Below, one piece after another: positions 9,554 through 19,620 of a stretch of 55,686 bases of DNA (within the stretch, counting starts at the first letter, position 1; the number at the start of each line of letters is the position of its first letter). The notes under the pieces are model-generated. The model ran no database searches. It had not been told where the DNA came from and was given only the letters and a program-made list of their open reading frames with translations. Source of the stretch: Chitinophaga pinensis. GTDB taxonomy: Bacteria > Bacteroidota > Bacteroidia > M30B66. The position numbers were made by a program, and so were the translations under genes. The stretch spans positions 1 through 55,686 of the forward strand of contig CAMCXT010000019.1 in assembly GCA_945883545.1 (NCBI GenBank). The letters are read 5' to 3'.

Positions 9554-12500
9554 ATGAGCAATACTAAAAAATACTGGAAAGGGATTGAAGAACTTCAGGA
9601 AACACCTGAGTTTTTGAACCAAAAGCAAAATGAATTTGCTGAGGAACTTCCTGTAGACAAATTTTTAGGAGATGACAAACTGGTTAACACGAACACCAAT
9701 CGTCGTGATTTCCTAAAAGTTTTAGGCTTCAGCGTAACTGCTGCATCTTTGGCAGCATGTGAAACACCTGTTAGAAAAGCTATTCCTTACCTCAATAAGC
9801 CCGAGGAAATTACTCCAGGAGTTGCTAATTACTATGCCTCATCTTATTGGGATGGACAAGATTTTGCAAGCGTAGTGGTAAAAACTCGCGAAGCACGTCC
9901 AATCAAAATTGATGGTAACGAACTTTGCAGCATCACTAATGGTGGATCAACGGCACGTGTTCAAGCATCTGTTCTATCGTTATACGACTCTAATCGTTTG
10001 CGTAAACCGCAAATGAATGGTAAAGAGGCAGAATGGTCAGCTGTTGACAAAGAGGTTAAGTCGAAACTAGAAGCTATAGCTCAAAGGGGTGGAAACATCC
10101 GTATTTTTACTTCTACAATCATCAGCCCTTCAATTAAAGCTGCGGTTGCAGAATTTACTATAGCTTATCCAACAACACAAGTTGTTACTTATGATGCAGT
10201 TTCTTTAAAAGCGATCGCTGATGCACATCTAGCTTCTCATGGTAAAGCAATGATTCCTACTTATCAGTTCGATAAAGCTGATTTTGTATTAGGAATTGGT
10301 TGCGATTTCCTAACCAATTGGTTGTCGCCAGTTGAGTATGCTCGCCAATATGCATCGAAAAGAAAATTGAGCAAAGACAAAAAAGAAATGTCTCGTCACG
10401 TTCAGATTGAGTCATTGCTATCTCTTACTGGTTCCAATGCTGACAAGCGTGTTGCATTGAAACCGTCTCAACTTGGTCTTGCTGCAATCTCTATTTACAA
10501 CAAATTAACTGGAAGTTCTATTTCTACTGCAGCTACCGATAAGGATAACGCTATTGCTGAAGTTGCTAAAGAACTTGCTTCATATAAAGGAAAAGCACTT
10601 GTGGTTTGCGGTATCAATGATCCAGCAATTCAACAAGTAGTAAATGCTATCAATACATATCTTGGCGCATACGGTAATACCATCAATACTGATGTGATCG
10701 ATTACACGCGTCAAGGAAATGATGCCGCTGTTGCAAATCTCGTTTCTGAAATGAATGCAGGATCTGTTGACGCTTTAATCATCCATGGAACAAATCCTGT
10801 TTACAGCCTTGCCAATGGAGATGCATTTAAAACAGCTTTAAGCAAAGTAGATCTAAGTATTTCACTTTCTGATGTAGCTGATGAAACTGCTTCTGCATGT
10901 AAAATCATCGCACCTAATAGCCACTTCCTTGAAAGTTGGTCAGATGCAAATCCAAGAACAGGTCATTACACTCTAGGGCAACCTGTTATAAACCCACTAG
11001 GTTCTACAAGAGAAGCTCTAGCAAGCTTATTGAATTGGGCTGGTAATACTACCAATGCTCACGATTATATTGCAAAATATTGGGAAGTAATGCTTTATGC
11101 TACTTCAGCAGAAATTGCAGGTTTTTCAACATTCTGGAATAAAACACTCAATGCTGGCTTACTTGTAAAGTCAACTGAAATAGTTACTAACTCAGTTCCT
11201 ACAGTAACACCTGCGCCTTCATCTACTCCAGTTGTTTCAGATATTAAACCTGTTGCTGATTTATCTGCAGCTGGTTCATCAATCGTTTCTTCTGCGAAAT
11301 CAGCTAAGGGCATTGAAGTAGTTATTTATGAAAAAACAGGTCTAGGTTGGGGTGCACAAGCAAACAATCCTTGGCTTCAAGAATTACCTGATCCTGTTAC
11401 CAAAGTAACCTGGGACAACTACGTGTTGATGAACCCAGATGAAATGAGAGAAAAAGGTTTCAATGTTCTAATGGGACAAGAGCAATTGTCTGATACAGTA
11501 GACGTAACAATTGGAACCAAAAAATTAAGCTTACCAGCCGTTGCTCAACCAGGGCTTCCTAAAGGAGTTGTTGCTATTGCTGTAGGATACGGTCGCACAG
11601 CTGCAGGTAAAACTGCCAATGGTATTGGTGCTAATGCATTCTCATTGGTTGGAACATCTGGTGGATATTACCAATTCAATGTTTCAGGTGCATCTATTTC
11701 AGGTAGCACAGGTAAATACAATATTGCAGCTACGCAAACCCATCATACGATGATGGGCCGCCAGATTGTTAAAGAAACAACGCTTGAAGAGTACAAAAAA
11801 GATTCTAAAGCGGGTAATGAAGACCTTCTGCTTGCAACCAATTTGAAAAATATTGGTAAAGACGGAAAGGCGAAACCACAAGAATTGGATTTGTGGCAGA
11901 ACTTTGAATACAAGAACCATTTCTGGAACATGGCTATTGACTTGAACTCTTGCATCGGATGCGGTTCTTGTGTTGTAAGCTGTACGGCAGAAAATAACGT
12001 TCCTGTTGTTGGAAAAGATGAAGTTCGCAGAAGCCGTGAGATGCACTGGATGCGTATCGACAGATATTTCACGAGTAGCATGAATGAAGAAGTTGCTGAA
12101 AAAGAGGGTGTAGGAGCTATTGATAAATTCCTCAAAATGGAAGTGCCCTCTACAGACGATTCATTAGAAGTGGTATTCCAACCTGTTATGTGTCAGCATT
12201 GCAACCAAGCTCCTTGTGAGACTGTTTGTCCAGTACTTGCTACAACACACTCTTTGGAGGGCTTAAACCAAATGACTTACAACCGTTGTATCGGAACACG
12301 TTATTGTGCAAACAACTGTCCATACAAGGTTCGCCGCTTCAACTGGTTCCGTTACAATGAAAACGAGGCATTCGATTTCAATATGTACGACGATATGGGC
12401 AAAATGGTACTCAACCCAGATGTTACCGTTCGTAGTCGTGGTGTAATGGAGAAATGTTCAATGTGCGTTCAAAGAATTCAAGCTGGTAAACTTTCAGCGA

Positions 12501-12724
12501 AGAAGAAAAGTGAACGCCCAGCAGACGGTAGCATCAAAACAGCTTGTCAACAAGCTTGTCCAACTAACGCAATTACTTTCGGAGATTTCAATGACCAAAA
12601 CTCAGCAGTGAGAAAAGCTTGGAATGATGAGAGAAAGTATCAGTTGCTCGAAGAAGTTGGTACACAACCATCTGTTTACTACCTCACGAAAGTCAGAAAC
12701 AAACCAGCAACAACAAAAGCTTAA
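9554..12724 (+). CDS. actB: Alternative complex III subunit ActB (molybdopterin-oxidoreductase-like plus Fe-S)
   Basis: 1056 residues. A Tat-like signal (RRDFLK at 51-56, then a hydrophobic stretch ending LAACE) sits about 50 residues in. The middle resembles molybdopterin oxidoreductases, a fold that in ActB is known to carry no cofactor. The C-terminal part is a ferredoxin-like subunit with clusters CIGCGSCVVSC, CQHCNQAPCETVCP, CIGTRYCANNCPY and CSMC...CQQACP. The third set lacks one Cys of the CxxCxxC pattern, as expected for the [3Fe-4S] site of ActB. Periplasmic, in the ACIII complex with actA and actC. Confidence 0.94.
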   Translation: MSNTKKYWKGIEELQETPEFLNQKQNEFAEELPVDKFLGDDKLVNTNTNRRDFLKVLGFSVTAASLAACETPVRKAIPYLNKPEEITPGVANYYASSYWDGQDFASVVVKTREARPIKIDGNELCSITNGGSTARVQASVLSLYDSNRLRKPQMNGKEAEWSAVDKEVKSKLEAIAQRGGNIRIFTSTIISPSIKAAVAEFTIAYPTTQVVTYDAVSLKAIADAHLASHGKAMIPTYQFDKADFVLGIGCDFLTNWLSPVEYARQYASKRKLSKDKKEMSRHVQIESLLSLTGSNADKRVALKPSQLGLAAISIYNKLTGSSISTAATDKDNAIAEVAKELASYKGKALVVCGINDPAIQQVVNAINTYLGAYGNTINTDVIDYTRQGNDAAVANLVSEMNAGSVDALIIHGTNPVYSLANGDAFKTALSKVDLSISLSDVADETASACKIIAPNSHFLESWSDANPRTGHYTLGQPVINPLGSTREALASLLNWAGNTTNAHDYIAKYWEVMLYATSAEIAGFSTFWNKTLNAGLLVKSTEIVTNSVPTVTPAPSSTPVVSDIKPVADLSAAGSSIVSSAKSAKGIEVVIYEKTGLGWGAQANNPWLQELPDPVTKVTWDNYVLMNPDEMREKGFNVLMGQEQLSDTVDVTIGTKKLSLPAVAQPGLPKGVVAIAVGYGRTAAGKTANGIGANAFSLVGTSGGYYQFNVSGASISGSTGKYNIAATQTHHTMMGRQIVKETTLEEYKKDSKAGNEDLLLATNLKNIGKDGKAKPQELDLWQNFEYKNHFWNMAIDLNSCIGCGSCVVSCTAENNVPVVGKDEVRRSREMHWMRIDRYFTSSMNEEVAEKEGVGAIDKFLKMEVPSTDDSLEVVFQPVMCQHCNQAPCETVCPVLATTHSLEGLNQMTYNRCIGTRYCANNCPYKVRRFNWFRYNENEAFDFNMYDDMGKMVLNPDVTVRSRGVMEKCSMCVQRIQAGKLSAKKKSERPADGSIKTACQQACPTNAITFGDFNDQNSAVRKAWNDERKYQLLEEVGTQPSVYYLTKVRNKPATTKA

Positions 12725-12747
12725 CTTAACAGCATTCGCGATAAGAT

Positions 12748-14124
12748 ATGTCACATCAATCTGCATCGGTTAGGGAACCGCTGATTTTAGGAGAAAAAAC
12801 CTATCATCAGATTACGGAGGATATTGCTAAACCTATTGAAGGCAAAGCAAATAATCTGTTTAAAATTCTATTTACGATTTCAGCCTTATTAGCACTATGG
12901 GGTGTTGCTTGTTTCGCATACACCATTGGAACTGGTATTGGGGTCTGGGGTTTGAATAAAACAGTAGGCTGGGCATGGGATATCACCAACTTCGTTTGGT
13001 GGGTAGGTATTGGTCACGCTGGTACATTGATTTCTGCGATCCTTCTTCTTTTCCGTCAACGTTGGAGAATGTCGATCAACAGATCTGCAGAAGCGATGAC
13101 TATTTTCGCAGTAATCTGTGCTGCATTGTTCCCAGTAATGCACATGGGACGTGTGTGGTTGGCTTATTGGGTTCTTCCACTTCCCAATCAATTTGGCTCG
13201 CTTTGGGTGAACTTTAATTCGCCACTATTGTGGGACGTATTTGCGATCTCTACCTATTTTACAGTTTCTCTAGTATTTTGGTACACTGGGCTTATTCCAG
13301 ATTTTGCTACCATCCGCGATCGTCAGGTGAAACCTAAAATGAAGAGAATTTACAGTATTCTTTCATTCGGTTGGTCTGGTTCTGCAAAGCAATGGTCAAG
13401 ATTCGAAGAAGTATCATTGGTACTAGCTGGACTTTCAACTCCACTAGTATTGTCGGTGCATACAATCGTATCAATGGACTTTGCAACATCAGTTATTCCA
13501 GGTTGGCATACTACTATTTTCCCTCCTTATTTCGTTGCTGGTGCTGTGTTCTCTGGTTTTGCAATGGTGCTTACGCTTTTGATCATTATGCGAAAAGTGC
13601 TTCATTTAGAGGATTACATCACGATTACTCACGTTGAGTCGATGAACAAAATCATCATCATTACTGGTTCAATTGTGGGTGTAGCTTACTTAACAGAGCT
13701 TTTTGTATCTTGGTATTCAGGTGTTGAATATGAGCAGTACGCCTTCTTGAACAGAGCAACAGGTCCATATTGGTGGTCTTATTGGTCGATGATGACTTGT
13801 AATGTTATTACTCCTCAGCTTTTCTGGTTCAAGAAAATCAGAAAGAGCTTGATGGCCACTTTCATTATTTCAATCTTTGTTAATATTGGTATGTGGTTCG
13901 AACGATTTGTAATCATCGTAACATCATTACACCGCGATTATCTTCCATCTAGTTGGACGATGTTTCACCCAACTTTCATTGACATTGGAATCTTTTTAGG
14001 AACAATCGGTATATTTTTCACATTGTTCTTACTGTTCTCAAGAACGTTCCCGGTAATTGCCTTGAACGAATTGAAGACAATTCTAAAATCTACAAGTGAA
14101 AATCCTAAACCTCCGCACCACTAA
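12748..14124 (+). CDS. actC: Alternative complex III subunit ActC (NrfD-like, quinol-binding)
   Basis: 458 residues, strongly hydrophobic with about ten membrane helices, of the NrfD/PsrC family. Stretches such as [34 protein letters not shown] and [18 protein letters not shown] are typical of ActC. In ACIII this subunit carries the menaquinol site on the periplasmic side. The gene follows actB by 23 bases and precedes actD by 6. Confidence 0.94.
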   Translation: MSHQSASVREPLILGEKTYHQITEDIAKPIEGKANNLFKILFTISALLALWGVACFAYTIGTGIGVWGLNKTVGWAWDITNFVWWVGIGHAGTLISAILLLFRQRWRMSINRSAEAMTIFAVICAALFPVMHMGRVWLAYWVLPLPNQFGSLWVNFNSPLLWDVFAISTYFTVSLVFWYTGLIPDFATIRDRQVKPKMKRIYSILSFGWSGSAKQWSRFEEVSLVLAGLSTPLVLSVHTIVSMDFATSVIPGWHTTIFPPYFVAGAVFSGFAMVLTLLIIMRKVLHLEDYITITHVESMNKIIIITGSIVGVAYLTELFVSWYSGVEYEQYAFLNRATGPYWWSYWSMMTCNVITPQLFWFKKIRKSLMATFIISIFVNIGMWFERFVIIVTSLHRDYLPSSWTMFHPTFIDIGIFLGTIGIFFTLFLLFSRTFPVIALNELKTILKSTSENPKPPHH

Positions 14125-14130
14125 TAGGTC

Positions 14131-14664
14131 ATGAGTAAACAAATTATCTACGGCGTTTTCGACGATGAAGAAGTCCTGATTAGCAGTGCTAAGGCATTGC
14201 GCGGGCAAGGAGTAAAGATCCGTGACGTATTTTCACCGTTCCCTATCCACGGATTAGATCCAGTTATCGGTATCAAACCAACCAGATTATCCAATGCTGC
14301 CTTTTTCTACGGTATGTTTGGAACATCCATGGCTGTTTTGATGACTTGGTACATGATGATTCATGACTGGCCAATGAATGTGGGTGGAAAACCAAGTTTC
14401 ACTTGGTTTGAAAATATGCCAGCATTTATACCAGTTACCTTCGAATTAACCGTATTCTGCGCTGCACATGGTATGGTGTTAAGCTACTTGTTAGTGAACA
14501 AAATTTACCCGGGTAGAAAAGCGCACAATCCCGATCCACGATCTACTGATGACATGTTTATCATGGAGATTCAAACTGTGGATAATAAAAAAGTTGCTGG
14601 AAGTGAGATTATCTCTGTACTCCGCAATACTGGTGCAATTGAAATCAATCAAAAAGAACTGTAA
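14131..14664 (+). CDS. actD: Alternative complex III subunit ActD (DUF3341)
   Basis: 177 residues. A cytoplasmic N-terminus (IIYGVFDDEEVLISSAKALR) typical of DUF3341 is followed by two membrane helices (about 50-70 and 91-112) and a cytoplasmic tail. ActD is a structural subunit of ACIII without cofactors. Position between actC and actE is standard. Start chosen at the ATG 6 bases after actC. Confidence 0.92.
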   Translation: MSKQIIYGVFDDEEVLISSAKALRGQGVKIRDVFSPFPIHGLDPVIGIKPTRLSNAAFFYGMFGTSMAVLMTWYMMIHDWPMNVGGKPSFTWFENMPAFIPVTFELTVFCAAHGMVLSYLLVNKIYPGRKAHNPDPRSTDDMFIMEIQTVDNKKVAGSEIISVLRNTGAIEINQKEL

Positions 14665-14675
14665 TAATCTGACTG

Positions 14676-15347
14676 ATGAAAAAACTGAGTAAACTGATCC
14701 TTCCGGTATCTGTTCTTTTCGCAGGCGGATTGTTTCTCCAGTCCTGCACTTCGGATCCATTAAGCCCAGGTGTTGAATACATGCCAGACATGTATAGAGG
14801 ACCTGCATACGAAGTATACGGAGAAAGTCCTTTTAGCGAAAATGGATCATCATTAAAACCTGTTGCAGGAACTGTTCCTAGATTTAACGATGAGACTTTA
14901 CCTTATTACGAACCATATCAATATCCTAATACCAATGAAGGATATGAAGCCGCTGGCTTAGGATTAACGAACCCTTATCCAGCTAGTGAAGCAATTTTAG
15001 AAAAAGGTAAAGCTATTTACACTAACTTTTGCATTCATTGCCATGGTGAAAAAGGTGATGGAAACGGAATATTGGTTCAACGCGATAAATATGCAGGAGT
15101 TCCTTCATACTACAGCGAAGCACTAAAGACGCTTCCTGAAGGTAAAATGTACCACACCATTTATTTTGGTAAGAATATGATGGGGTCACATGCTTCACAA
15201 ATTAACTACGCAGAACGTTGGGCAGTTATCCAATACGTTCAAAAATTGCGCGCTGATGGTTTAGGAACTTCTGCTCCGGCCGACAGCACGTCGAAAACAA
15301 AAATAGATACTACTGCTGCAGCAGCTGTTGCTTCAGTTAAAAAATAA
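14676..15347 (+). CDS. actE: Alternative complex III subunit ActE (monoheme cytochrome c lipoprotein)
   Basis: 223 residues. Lipoprotein signal with lipobox LQSC (Cys24), then a periplasmic class I cytochrome c domain with heme motif CIHCH (119-123) and a Met-rich GKNMMGSHASQI loop that probably supplies the axial Met. A Ser/Ala/Thr-rich tail ends the protein. ActE receives electrons from ActA and passes them on towards the oxidase. Eleven bases after actD. Confidence 0.93.
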   Translation: MKKLSKLILPVSVLFAGGLFLQSCTSDPLSPGVEYMPDMYRGPAYEVYGESPFSENGSSLKPVAGTVPRFNDETLPYYEPYQYPNTNEGYEAAGLGLTNPYPASEAILEKGKAIYTNFCIHCHGEKGDGNGILVQRDKYAGVPSYYSEALKTLPEGKMYHTIYFGKNMMGSHASQINYAERWAVIQYVQKLRADGLGTSAPADSTSKTKIDTTAAAAVASVKK

Positions 15348-15377
15348 TTGACCTAAGGACGCTTCAACTGAGTCACA

Positions 15378-16559
15378 ATGAATTACACATTCACCTCCAA
15401 AACCAAAAACATCTGCTTTATCCTAATGGGTATTGGGCTGTTAAGCCTTGCCGGAGGATTTATAGCAGATTCTCATCGCGCTTGGCCCACTTTGCTTCAT
15501 AATGCCTTTTTCTTCATGGCAATCGGATTAGGAGCCCTATTTTTCATGGCCATTCAATATGCTGCTGAGGCAGGCTGGTCGGCAACAGTAAAGCGTCCAA
15601 TGGAAGCGATAGCTAGCTACCTTCCATACGGGGCAGCGATTTTCGGAATCGTTGTTATTATGTCGGCATTGCATATGAATCATATTTATCACTGGGCTGA
15701 TCCTGCAGTTACAACAGAAGGAAGTCCTGTATATGATGAAATTATTGCAGGGAAGTCAGCATTTTTGAATCCTGTATTCTACATCATTCGTACAGTAGTT
15801 TACTTGGCTGGTTGGGTATTGTTTTACCGTTCATTCATGAAACGTTCAGAAATTGAACGTCTTTCACTTGATGTAAAAGCTTGGAAAAAGAGCCAGAGTT
15901 TATCAGCTTATTTCTTGGTATTTTTTGCTGTTACTTCCTCTACCTCTGCTTGGGATTGGATTATGTCCATCGATACACACTGGTTTTCAACTTTGTACGG
16001 ATGGTACACCTTTGCTGGATTCTTTGTTAGTGCACTAACAGTAATCACTTTACTTGTGCTTCACTTAAAGAGTAAAGGTTTATTGCCTGAAGTAAACGAA
16101 AACCATATTCACGACCTTGGGAAATTTATGTTTGCCTTCTCTGTGTTTTGGACCTACCTATGGTTCTCACAATTCATGCTAATCTGGTATTCTAACATTC
16201 CTGAAGAAGTAACCTATTACATGGACCGTTTTGAGAATTATAAGTTTCTATTTATATTCAATTTGTTTCTGAACTTTTTCTTCCCTTTCCTTGTTTTAAT
16301 GAAGCGTGCCTCTAAAAGAAATTACGCATTATTGAAGGTGGTTGGTGTAGTTATTTTAATTGGTCATTGGAGTGATAATTTTGTAATGATCACTCCTGGT
16401 GTTCTGAAGGATCATTGGCACCTTGGATGGGTTGAAATTGGAACAATGCTTGGGTTTTTAGGCTTATTTGGATTTGTTATCCTTAGTAAACTTGCTAGCC
16501 GCCCAGTTAACAATCCAACACACATTTTCTACGAAGAAAGTGTTCACCACCACATTTAA
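15378..16559 (+). CDS. actF: Alternative complex III subunit ActF (second NrfD-like membrane subunit)
   Basis: 393 residues with about ten membrane helices; related to ActC and to NrfD. Conserved features include MNHIYHWADP, SAWDWIMSIDTHWFSTLYGW and LIGHWSDNFVMITPG. ActF is the second large membrane subunit of ACIII; a role in proton movement has been proposed for the family. It follows actE by 30 bases and precedes coxB by 33 bases. Confidence 0.93.
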   Translation: MNYTFTSKTKNICFILMGIGLLSLAGGFIADSHRAWPTLLHNAFFFMAIGLGALFFMAIQYAAEAGWSATVKRPMEAIASYLPYGAAIFGIVVIMSALHMNHIYHWADPAVTTEGSPVYDEIIAGKSAFLNPVFYIIRTVVYLAGWVLFYRSFMKRSEIERLSLDVKAWKKSQSLSAYFLVFFAVTSSTSAWDWIMSIDTHWFSTLYGWYTFAGFFVSALTVITLLVLHLKSKGLLPEVNENHIHDLGKFMFAFSVFWTYLWFSQFMLIWYSNIPEEVTYYMDRFENYKFLFIFNLFLNFFFPFLVLMKRASKRNYALLKVVGVVILIGHWSDNFVMITPGVLKDHWHLGWVEIGTMLGFLGLFGFVILSKLASRPVNNPTHIFYEESVHHHI

Positions 16560-16592
16560 TATTTCATCGTCACATAAAAGAACAGCCTGATT

Positions 16593-17624
16593 ATGACCTT
16601 TCTGATTCTTGCCACTATTGTCTTGTTTGTCCTCGCGGGAATTCGCGTGATGTCTATTGCAGCTCTTTCTGCTGAGCTTAGAAACAATAGAAAAGATGAC
16701 GTAATTACTGATGCAGAAAATAGAAGTCAAGGTAACATGTGGGTTATTTTCATGATTGCTTTCTTTGCTTTCTGCGCATGGCAGTTGTACGCATACGGGG
16801 ATAAAATTCTTCCAGAAGCAGCATCGGCTCATGGTCCTGCAATTGACAATTTGTTCTACACAACGCTTGCCCTAATTACAGTTGTATTCATTTTAACACA
16901 TATTGTACTTGTTTATCAAACTTACAAGCATGCAGGTAAAAATGGAAAAAGAGCAACATACTTTGCTCACAGCAACAAACTTGAGTTGATTTGGACAGTT
17001 ATTCCTGCAGTTGTGCTTACAGGATTAATTGCATACGGATTAACTGTTTGGAATGATGTGATTTACCCTGGAGATAAAAAGGCTAGTGTTATTGAATTGT
17101 ATTCTAAACAATTTGATTGGACTGCTCGTTACGCAGGAAAAGACAACACACTCGGCCGTTCTGATTTCCGTACCATTGGCGAGGGGAATGATTTAGGTTT
17201 GATTGAAGACTCTAAATCAGATGATGATGTAATTGTTAAAGGTGAATTTCACTTAGTTAAAGGTGAACCGGTGCAATTTAAATTCAGATCAAGAGATGTT
17301 ATTCACAGTGCATTTATGCCACACTTCAGAGCTCAAATGAACTGTGTGCCTGGCATGGAAACGAACTTTGAATTTACTCCAACAATCACTACCAAAGAAA
17401 TGCGTGAAAAATTGAACAATCCTAAATTCAATTACGTTTTAATGTGTAATAAAATTTGCGGAGCTGCTCATTACAACATGCAAATGGACATTATTGTAGA
17501 ATCGAAGGAAGAACACAATAAGTGGTTAGCCGAGCAAAAGACTTGGGCACAAACCAAAGCTGTTGCAACACAAACAGCATCAGTTATTGAACAAACAAAC
17601 ACTACTGCTACATCCGACAAATAA
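16593..17624 (+). CDS. coxB: Cytochrome c oxidase subunit II
   Basis: 343 residues. Hydrophobic segments at about 2-24, 48-66, 88-108 and 132-152, so two more than the usual two; the extra N-terminal ones are often seen in Bacteroidota. The periplasmic cupredoxin domain carries the CuA ligands H238, C285, C289, H293 and M296 (motif CNKICGAAHYNM). The usual Glu in C-x-E-x-C is Lys here, but that ligand acts through its backbone carbonyl, so CuA should still form. No C-terminal cytochrome c domain is fused. It accepts electrons from the ACIII cytochromes encoded just upstream. Confidence 0.94.
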   Translation: MTFLILATIVLFVLAGIRVMSIAALSAELRNNRKDDVITDAENRSQGNMWVIFMIAFFAFCAWQLYAYGDKILPEAASAHGPAIDNLFYTTLALITVVFILTHIVLVYQTYKHAGKNGKRATYFAHSNKLELIWTVIPAVVLTGLIAYGLTVWNDVIYPGDKKASVIELYSKQFDWTARYAGKDNTLGRSDFRTIGEGNDLGLIEDSKSDDDVIVKGEFHLVKGEPVQFKFRSRDVIHSAFMPHFRAQMNCVPGMETNFEFTPTITTKEMREKLNNPKFNYVLMCNKICGAAHYNMQMDIIVESKEEHNKWLAEQKTWAQTKAVATQTASVIEQTNTTATSDK

Positions 17625-17657
17625 TTGTCAATATTAAAAGAACCAAACCAGAAAAAC

Positions 17658-17662
17658 GGAGG
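17658..17662 (+). promoter_or_regulatory. Shine-Dalgarno-like site for coxA
   Basis: GGAGG lies five bases before the coxA ATG. Most starts in this window have A-rich leaders without such a motif, so a full-strength site here is unusual. Confidence 0.5.
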
Positions 17663-17667
17663 CCGAT

Positions 17668-19530
17668 ATGTCAGCAATGGATTCTAACAACACACATTCT
17701 GAGCACGAAGTTCAGATTTTGCATTCAGCGCATGATCATTCACATGGACATGATCATGCACATGATCACGATGAAGAACATGAGCATCATGACACCTTTA
17801 TAACCAAGTACATCTTCACACAAGATCACAAGATGATCGCTAAGCAGTTTCTTCTAACTGCTGTATTAATGGGAGTTATAGCGATGTTGATGTCGGTTGT
17901 ATTCCGACTACAATTGGCATGGCCAGGTAAAAGTTTTCCAATCCTAGAACCAATTTTAGGCAAATGGGCTCCAGGTGGAGTTTTAGATCCTAACTTTTAT
18001 TTAGCCTTGGTAACTATCCACGGAACCATCATGGTATTCTTCGTACTTACTGGTGGTCTTTCTGGTACGTTCTCGAATTTACTCATTCCATTGCAGATCG
18101 GAGCACGCGACATGGCTTCTGGATTCTTGAACATGCTTTCGTTTTGGTTCTTCGCAGCATCTTCAATCGTAATGCTTTTTTCAGTAACCATTGAATCTGG
18201 TCCTGCTTCAGGTGGATGGACGATATATCCGCCTTTGAGTGCCCTTGAGCAAGCAATGCCAGGATCTGGATTAGGTATGACTCTTTGGTTGGTTTCTATG
18301 TCATTGTTTATCGTTTCTTCTTTACTTGGATCGTTAAACTACATCGTAACAATCATCAATTTAAGAACAAAAGGAATGTCGATGACTCGTTTGCCACTAA
18401 CGATTTGGGCATTTCTTGTGACTGCAATGTTGGGGGTTCTATCGTTTCCAGTTCTTTTCGCTGCAGTATTGTTATTAATTTTCGATCGTAGTTTTGGAAC
18501 CAGCTTCTACCTCTCTGACATATACATCGGTGGTCAAGCGCTTGAGCACAACGGCGGAAGTCCGATTTTGTATGAACACTTATTCTGGTTCTTAGGTCAC
18601 CCAGAGGTATACATTGTATTACTTCCTGCGCTTGGTATCACTTCTGAAGTTATTGCAACCAATGCTCGTAAGCCTATCTTCGGATACCGCGCGATGATTG
18701 CTTCAATTTTAGGAATTGCTTTCCTTTCCTTCATCGTTTGGGGACATCACATGTTTATCACGGGCATGAATCCATTCTTAGGATCCGTATTCGTGTTCAC
18801 AACACTACTTATTGCGATTCCATCAGCAGTAAAGGCTTTCAACTACATAACAACACTTTGGAAAGGTAATTTACAATTTACTCCGGCTATGCTTTTCGCT
18901 ATCGGTCTTGTATCTTTCTTCATCACAGGTGGTGTAACTGGTTTGATCTTGGGAGATTCTGCACTTGACATCAATTTACACGATACATATTTTGTTGTAG
19001 CCCACTTCCATCTTGTAATGGGTTCGGCTGCTATCTTCGGAATGTTTGCAGGTGTGTATCATTGGTTCCCTAAAATGTTTGGGCGTCTAATGAATAAGAA
19101 ATTAGGATTTGCTCACTTCTGGCTCACTTTTGCTGGAGCTTATGGTGTGTTTTTCCCAATGCACTTCCTAGGTTTAGCTGGTGTACCGAGACGCTATTAC
19201 ACCTTTACAGAATTCCCAATCTTTAATGATTTGGTAGACATTAACGTTCTTATAACTTGGTTTGCCATCATCTCTGCTGTTTCACAAATAATTTTCTTGT
19301 TCAACTTCTTCTTTAGTATTTTCAGAGGTCAACGATCATCTCAAAACCCTTGGAAATCAAATACGCTTGAATGGACTACACCTGTTGAACACATTCACGG
19401 TAACTGGCCTGGAGAAATTCCTGAAGTTCACCGTTGGGCTTATGATTACAGCAAACCTGATAGAGAGGAAGATTTTGTTTCTCAAATAACTCCACTCACA
19501 GAAAAAGAAATAGTTGAAGGTGCTCATTAA
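17668..19530 (+). CDS. coxA: Cytochrome c oxidase subunit I, with His-rich N-terminus
   Basis: 620 residues with about twelve membrane helices. Heme-copper oxidase signatures are present: HPEVY (311-315), the WGHHMF CuB ligand pair, and HFHLVMGS for the heme a ligands. It catalyses oxygen reduction coupled to proton pumping. Before the first helix, residues 1-43 hold 13 His, mostly in HDHSHGHDHAHDHDEEHEHH, a likely metal-binding tail. The ATG at 17668 is supported by GGAGG five bases upstream; the next Met is residue 4. Last gene of the operon: a strong terminator follows and no subunit III gene is present. Confidence 0.96.
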   Translation: MSAMDSNNTHSEHEVQILHSAHDHSHGHDHAHDHDEEHEHHDTFITKYIFTQDHKMIAKQFLLTAVLMGVIAMLMSVVFRLQLAWPGKSFPILEPILGKWAPGGVLDPNFYLALVTIHGTIMVFFVLTGGLSGTFSNLLIPLQIGARDMASGFLNMLSFWFFAASSIVMLFSVTIESGPASGGWTIYPPLSALEQAMPGSGLGMTLWLVSMSLFIVSSLLGSLNYIVTIINLRTKGMSMTRLPLTIWAFLVTAMLGVLSFPVLFAAVLLLIFDRSFGTSFYLSDIYIGGQALEHNGGSPILYEHLFWFLGHPEVYIVLLPALGITSEVIATNARKPIFGYRAMIASILGIAFLSFIVWGHHMFITGMNPFLGSVFVFTTLLIAIPSAVKAFNYITTLWKGNLQFTPAMLFAIGLVSFFITGGVTGLILGDSALDINLHDTYFVVAHFHLVMGSAAIFGMFAGVYHWFPKMFGRLMNKKLGFAHFWLTFAGAYGVFFPMHFLGLAGVPRRYYTFTEFPIFNDLVDINVLITWFAIISAVSQIIFLFNFFFSIFRGQRSSQNPWKSNTLEWTTPVEHIHGNWPGEIPEVHRWAYDYSKPDREEDFVSQITPLTEKEIVEGAH

Positions 19531-19548
19531 TCTTTTCCTTCATTCATT

Positions 19549-19590
19549 TAAAAACGTCCCGATGACCTCGGGACGTTTTTATTTTTATCA
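19549..19590 (+). terminator. Terminator of the act-cox operon
   Basis: A perfect 14-bp stem (TAAAAACGTCCCGA paired with its complement ending at 19581), a five-base loop, and T-rich flanks. It follows the coxA stop by 18 bases. Confidence 0.93.
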
Positions 19591-19606
19591 AGCCGATTCT
19601 TGTGAA

Positions 19607-19614
19607 TACATTTG
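19607..19614 (+). promoter_or_regulatory. Promoter -7 box for ruvB, possibly leaderless
   Basis: TACATTTG matches TAnnTTTG and ends only six bases before the ruvB ATG. If used, transcription would begin within a few bases of the start codon. Confidence 0.5.
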
Positions 19615-19620
19615 TAAACC

